Assembly (NCBI GenBank): GCA_030268105.1
Contig: BSDZ01000008.1
Coordinates: 186,001-250,000, forward strand
DNA: 64,000 bases
Direction of reading: 5' to 3'
Origin: Volvox africanus
Taxonomy: Eukaryota > Chlorophyta > Chlorophyceae > Chlamydomonadales > Volvocaceae
The translations under genes and the position numbers were made by a program. Shown here piece by piece: positions 63,301 to 64,000 of the stretch (position 1 is the first letter of the stretch; each line of letters opens with the position of its first letter). A model generated the notes under the pieces. The model worked only from the letters and a program-made list of their open reading frames with translations, was not told where the DNA came from and made no database searches.

Positions 63301-64000
63301 ACCATTGCTTGTCGCAGCAGCACAGAGGAGGATCCTACAGGCTCATGTTTGGGGCACAAGTACTCTGAGTGAGAGGAACAATCTTGCCCTAGCTGTGCAT
63401 TGCAGCTTCTAGCTCCGGCCGCGGTTCCGCGCGAAAGAGCACACGCTAAATGCACTAAGGGACACTCCACAACTCGGCCGGCTCCGTCATTGCTGTATCC
63501 TGATGCCATTATATACAGCCTGTGAACATGGGAAGAACTGCTTAGCAAAAGAACTGTGGTTACCAGTCAGCGACAGGCTGCGAAGCATCAAACATGCTTT
63601 CGATGGCAATATTCGTCCTGGACCTTCCGCAGCGAAGCCCTCACCGTGCAGCCGATGCACCCAAATGTTTCTGGACAATATCCACAAGATACCCTGCCCT
63701 GGCTTCACGAAACTGATTAGTCCGCCCAGCGGCGCACAATTTTGCCTGAAGCGACAGTGCACATTCCAGGCCGCCGCTGGCGTCTTTTGCATTGTTACAA
63801 TTCAAATCTTTCCATTCCTGCGTACAACAGCTTTCGTCAGACACTGGTTGAGCACCAATAGCCAGACGATGTCGCAAGTATTGCCGATATCCTCTTCATA
63901 CCTTTTCTGTACAAAGCTCTCGAATATTTAAGTATGGAGCTTTAGAATGGACAGTAGTGGAAACTATATTGTCCGCCTCAAACGGAGCACTGAGCACTGT
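54344..64000 (-). CDS. Very large TKL/Raf-like protein kinase, 5' end outside window
   Basis: C-terminal kinase domain, read right to left: glycine loop LGQGASGVVLKGMLGCTPVA with AVKI lysine (about 58.2-58.3 kb), ALLRNAMEVAIMRSISHVNI (57.6 kb), AIVLELCDRGSLADVL (56.9 kb), LRHLHSRRLVHR joined across an intron to DMKPGNILLK (HRD, 56.5/56.27 kb), CKLADFGFALVLDQL (DFG), THMAPEAF (APE, 55.08 kb), VDVFSFGIIMWELVCSRGHR and RSCWSVDPRLRPTAAEL, then stop TGA at 54344. All catalytic motifs are present. FSFGIIMWEL is typical of TKL kinases. Upstream exons (58.7-63.9 kb) encode at least 1000 residues with Ala/Gly/Ser stretches and ordered pieces such as MVFAAMPLVYGMATLGVLWL, QHVRQQFYVDVTAHAALVPA and VLLGIETGDGAVLAVYLAFP, which look like a divergent GAF-like sensory region. 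The most distal exon seen is near 63645-63800 (YLVDIVQKHLGASAAR). Likely a signalling kinase with an unknown ligand. Confidence 0.82.
54864..54897 (+). repeat. (GAGT)n/(GA)n microsatellite in kinase intron
   Basis: Tandem GAGT units run into GA units in the intron between the APE exon and the last exon of the kinase gene. A (TC)n(AC)n tract also lies at about 55488-55519. Confidence 0.8.

Overview
This window is nuclear DNA of a green alga, most probably a volvocine/Chlamydomonas-like chlorophyte. The evidence is GC-rich coding exons split by many GT-AG introns, Ala/Gly/Ser-rich low-complexity protein tails, TTTTAGGG/TTTAGGG telomere-like motifs inside introns, abundant (CA)n, (GA)n and (GACA)n tracts, and plant-type genes (NTRC, a plastid-type MscS channel, a plant FtsH-like HEAGH protein). 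Species cannot be named from the sequence alone. All identifications come from reading translated exons by eye; no database was searched.

Layout. 1-4244 (+): 3' part of NTRC, an NADPH-thioredoxin reductase fused to a thioredoxin. 4245-9605: no confident gene, one weak candidate near 7.3-7.8 kb. 9606-15321 (-): acetyl-CoA synthetase. 15989-19026 (-): FtsH-like M41-family protein. 19557-19985 (+): DIM1/U5-15kD spliceosome protein in one coding exon. 20-23.4 kb: nothing recognised. 23480-25760 (+): PP2A B55 regulatory subunit. 25.8-27.9 kb: nothing recognised. 27909-28499 (+): PIG-P, a GPI-anchor synthesis subunit. 28.8-31 kb (-): unidentified candidate exons. 31169-34502 (-): EF-hand protein with a long tail. 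35044-42190 (+): large MscS-like mechanosensitive channel. 42.2-48 kb: mostly unassigned, with a hairpin/(GA)n element and one weak candidate gene. 48094-49098 (-): Siva-like cysteine-rich protein. About 51.2-53.5 kb (-): exons of a gene I could not name. 54344-64000 (-): very large TKL-type protein kinase that runs off the right edge.

The genes are ordinary single-copy housekeeping, organellar and signalling genes with no operon logic; neighbours are arranged divergently (M41-like/DIM1; EF-hand/MscS) or convergently (NTRC/ACS, MscS/Siva). NTRC, the M41-like protein and the MscS channel probably act in the chloroplast. The most unusual non-gene signals are a recurring perfect palindrome, ACCCATGGGT (core of TGACCCATGGGTCA), found four times exactly plus several near copies in exons, introns and intergenic DNA, and a recurring TGTACGG motif.
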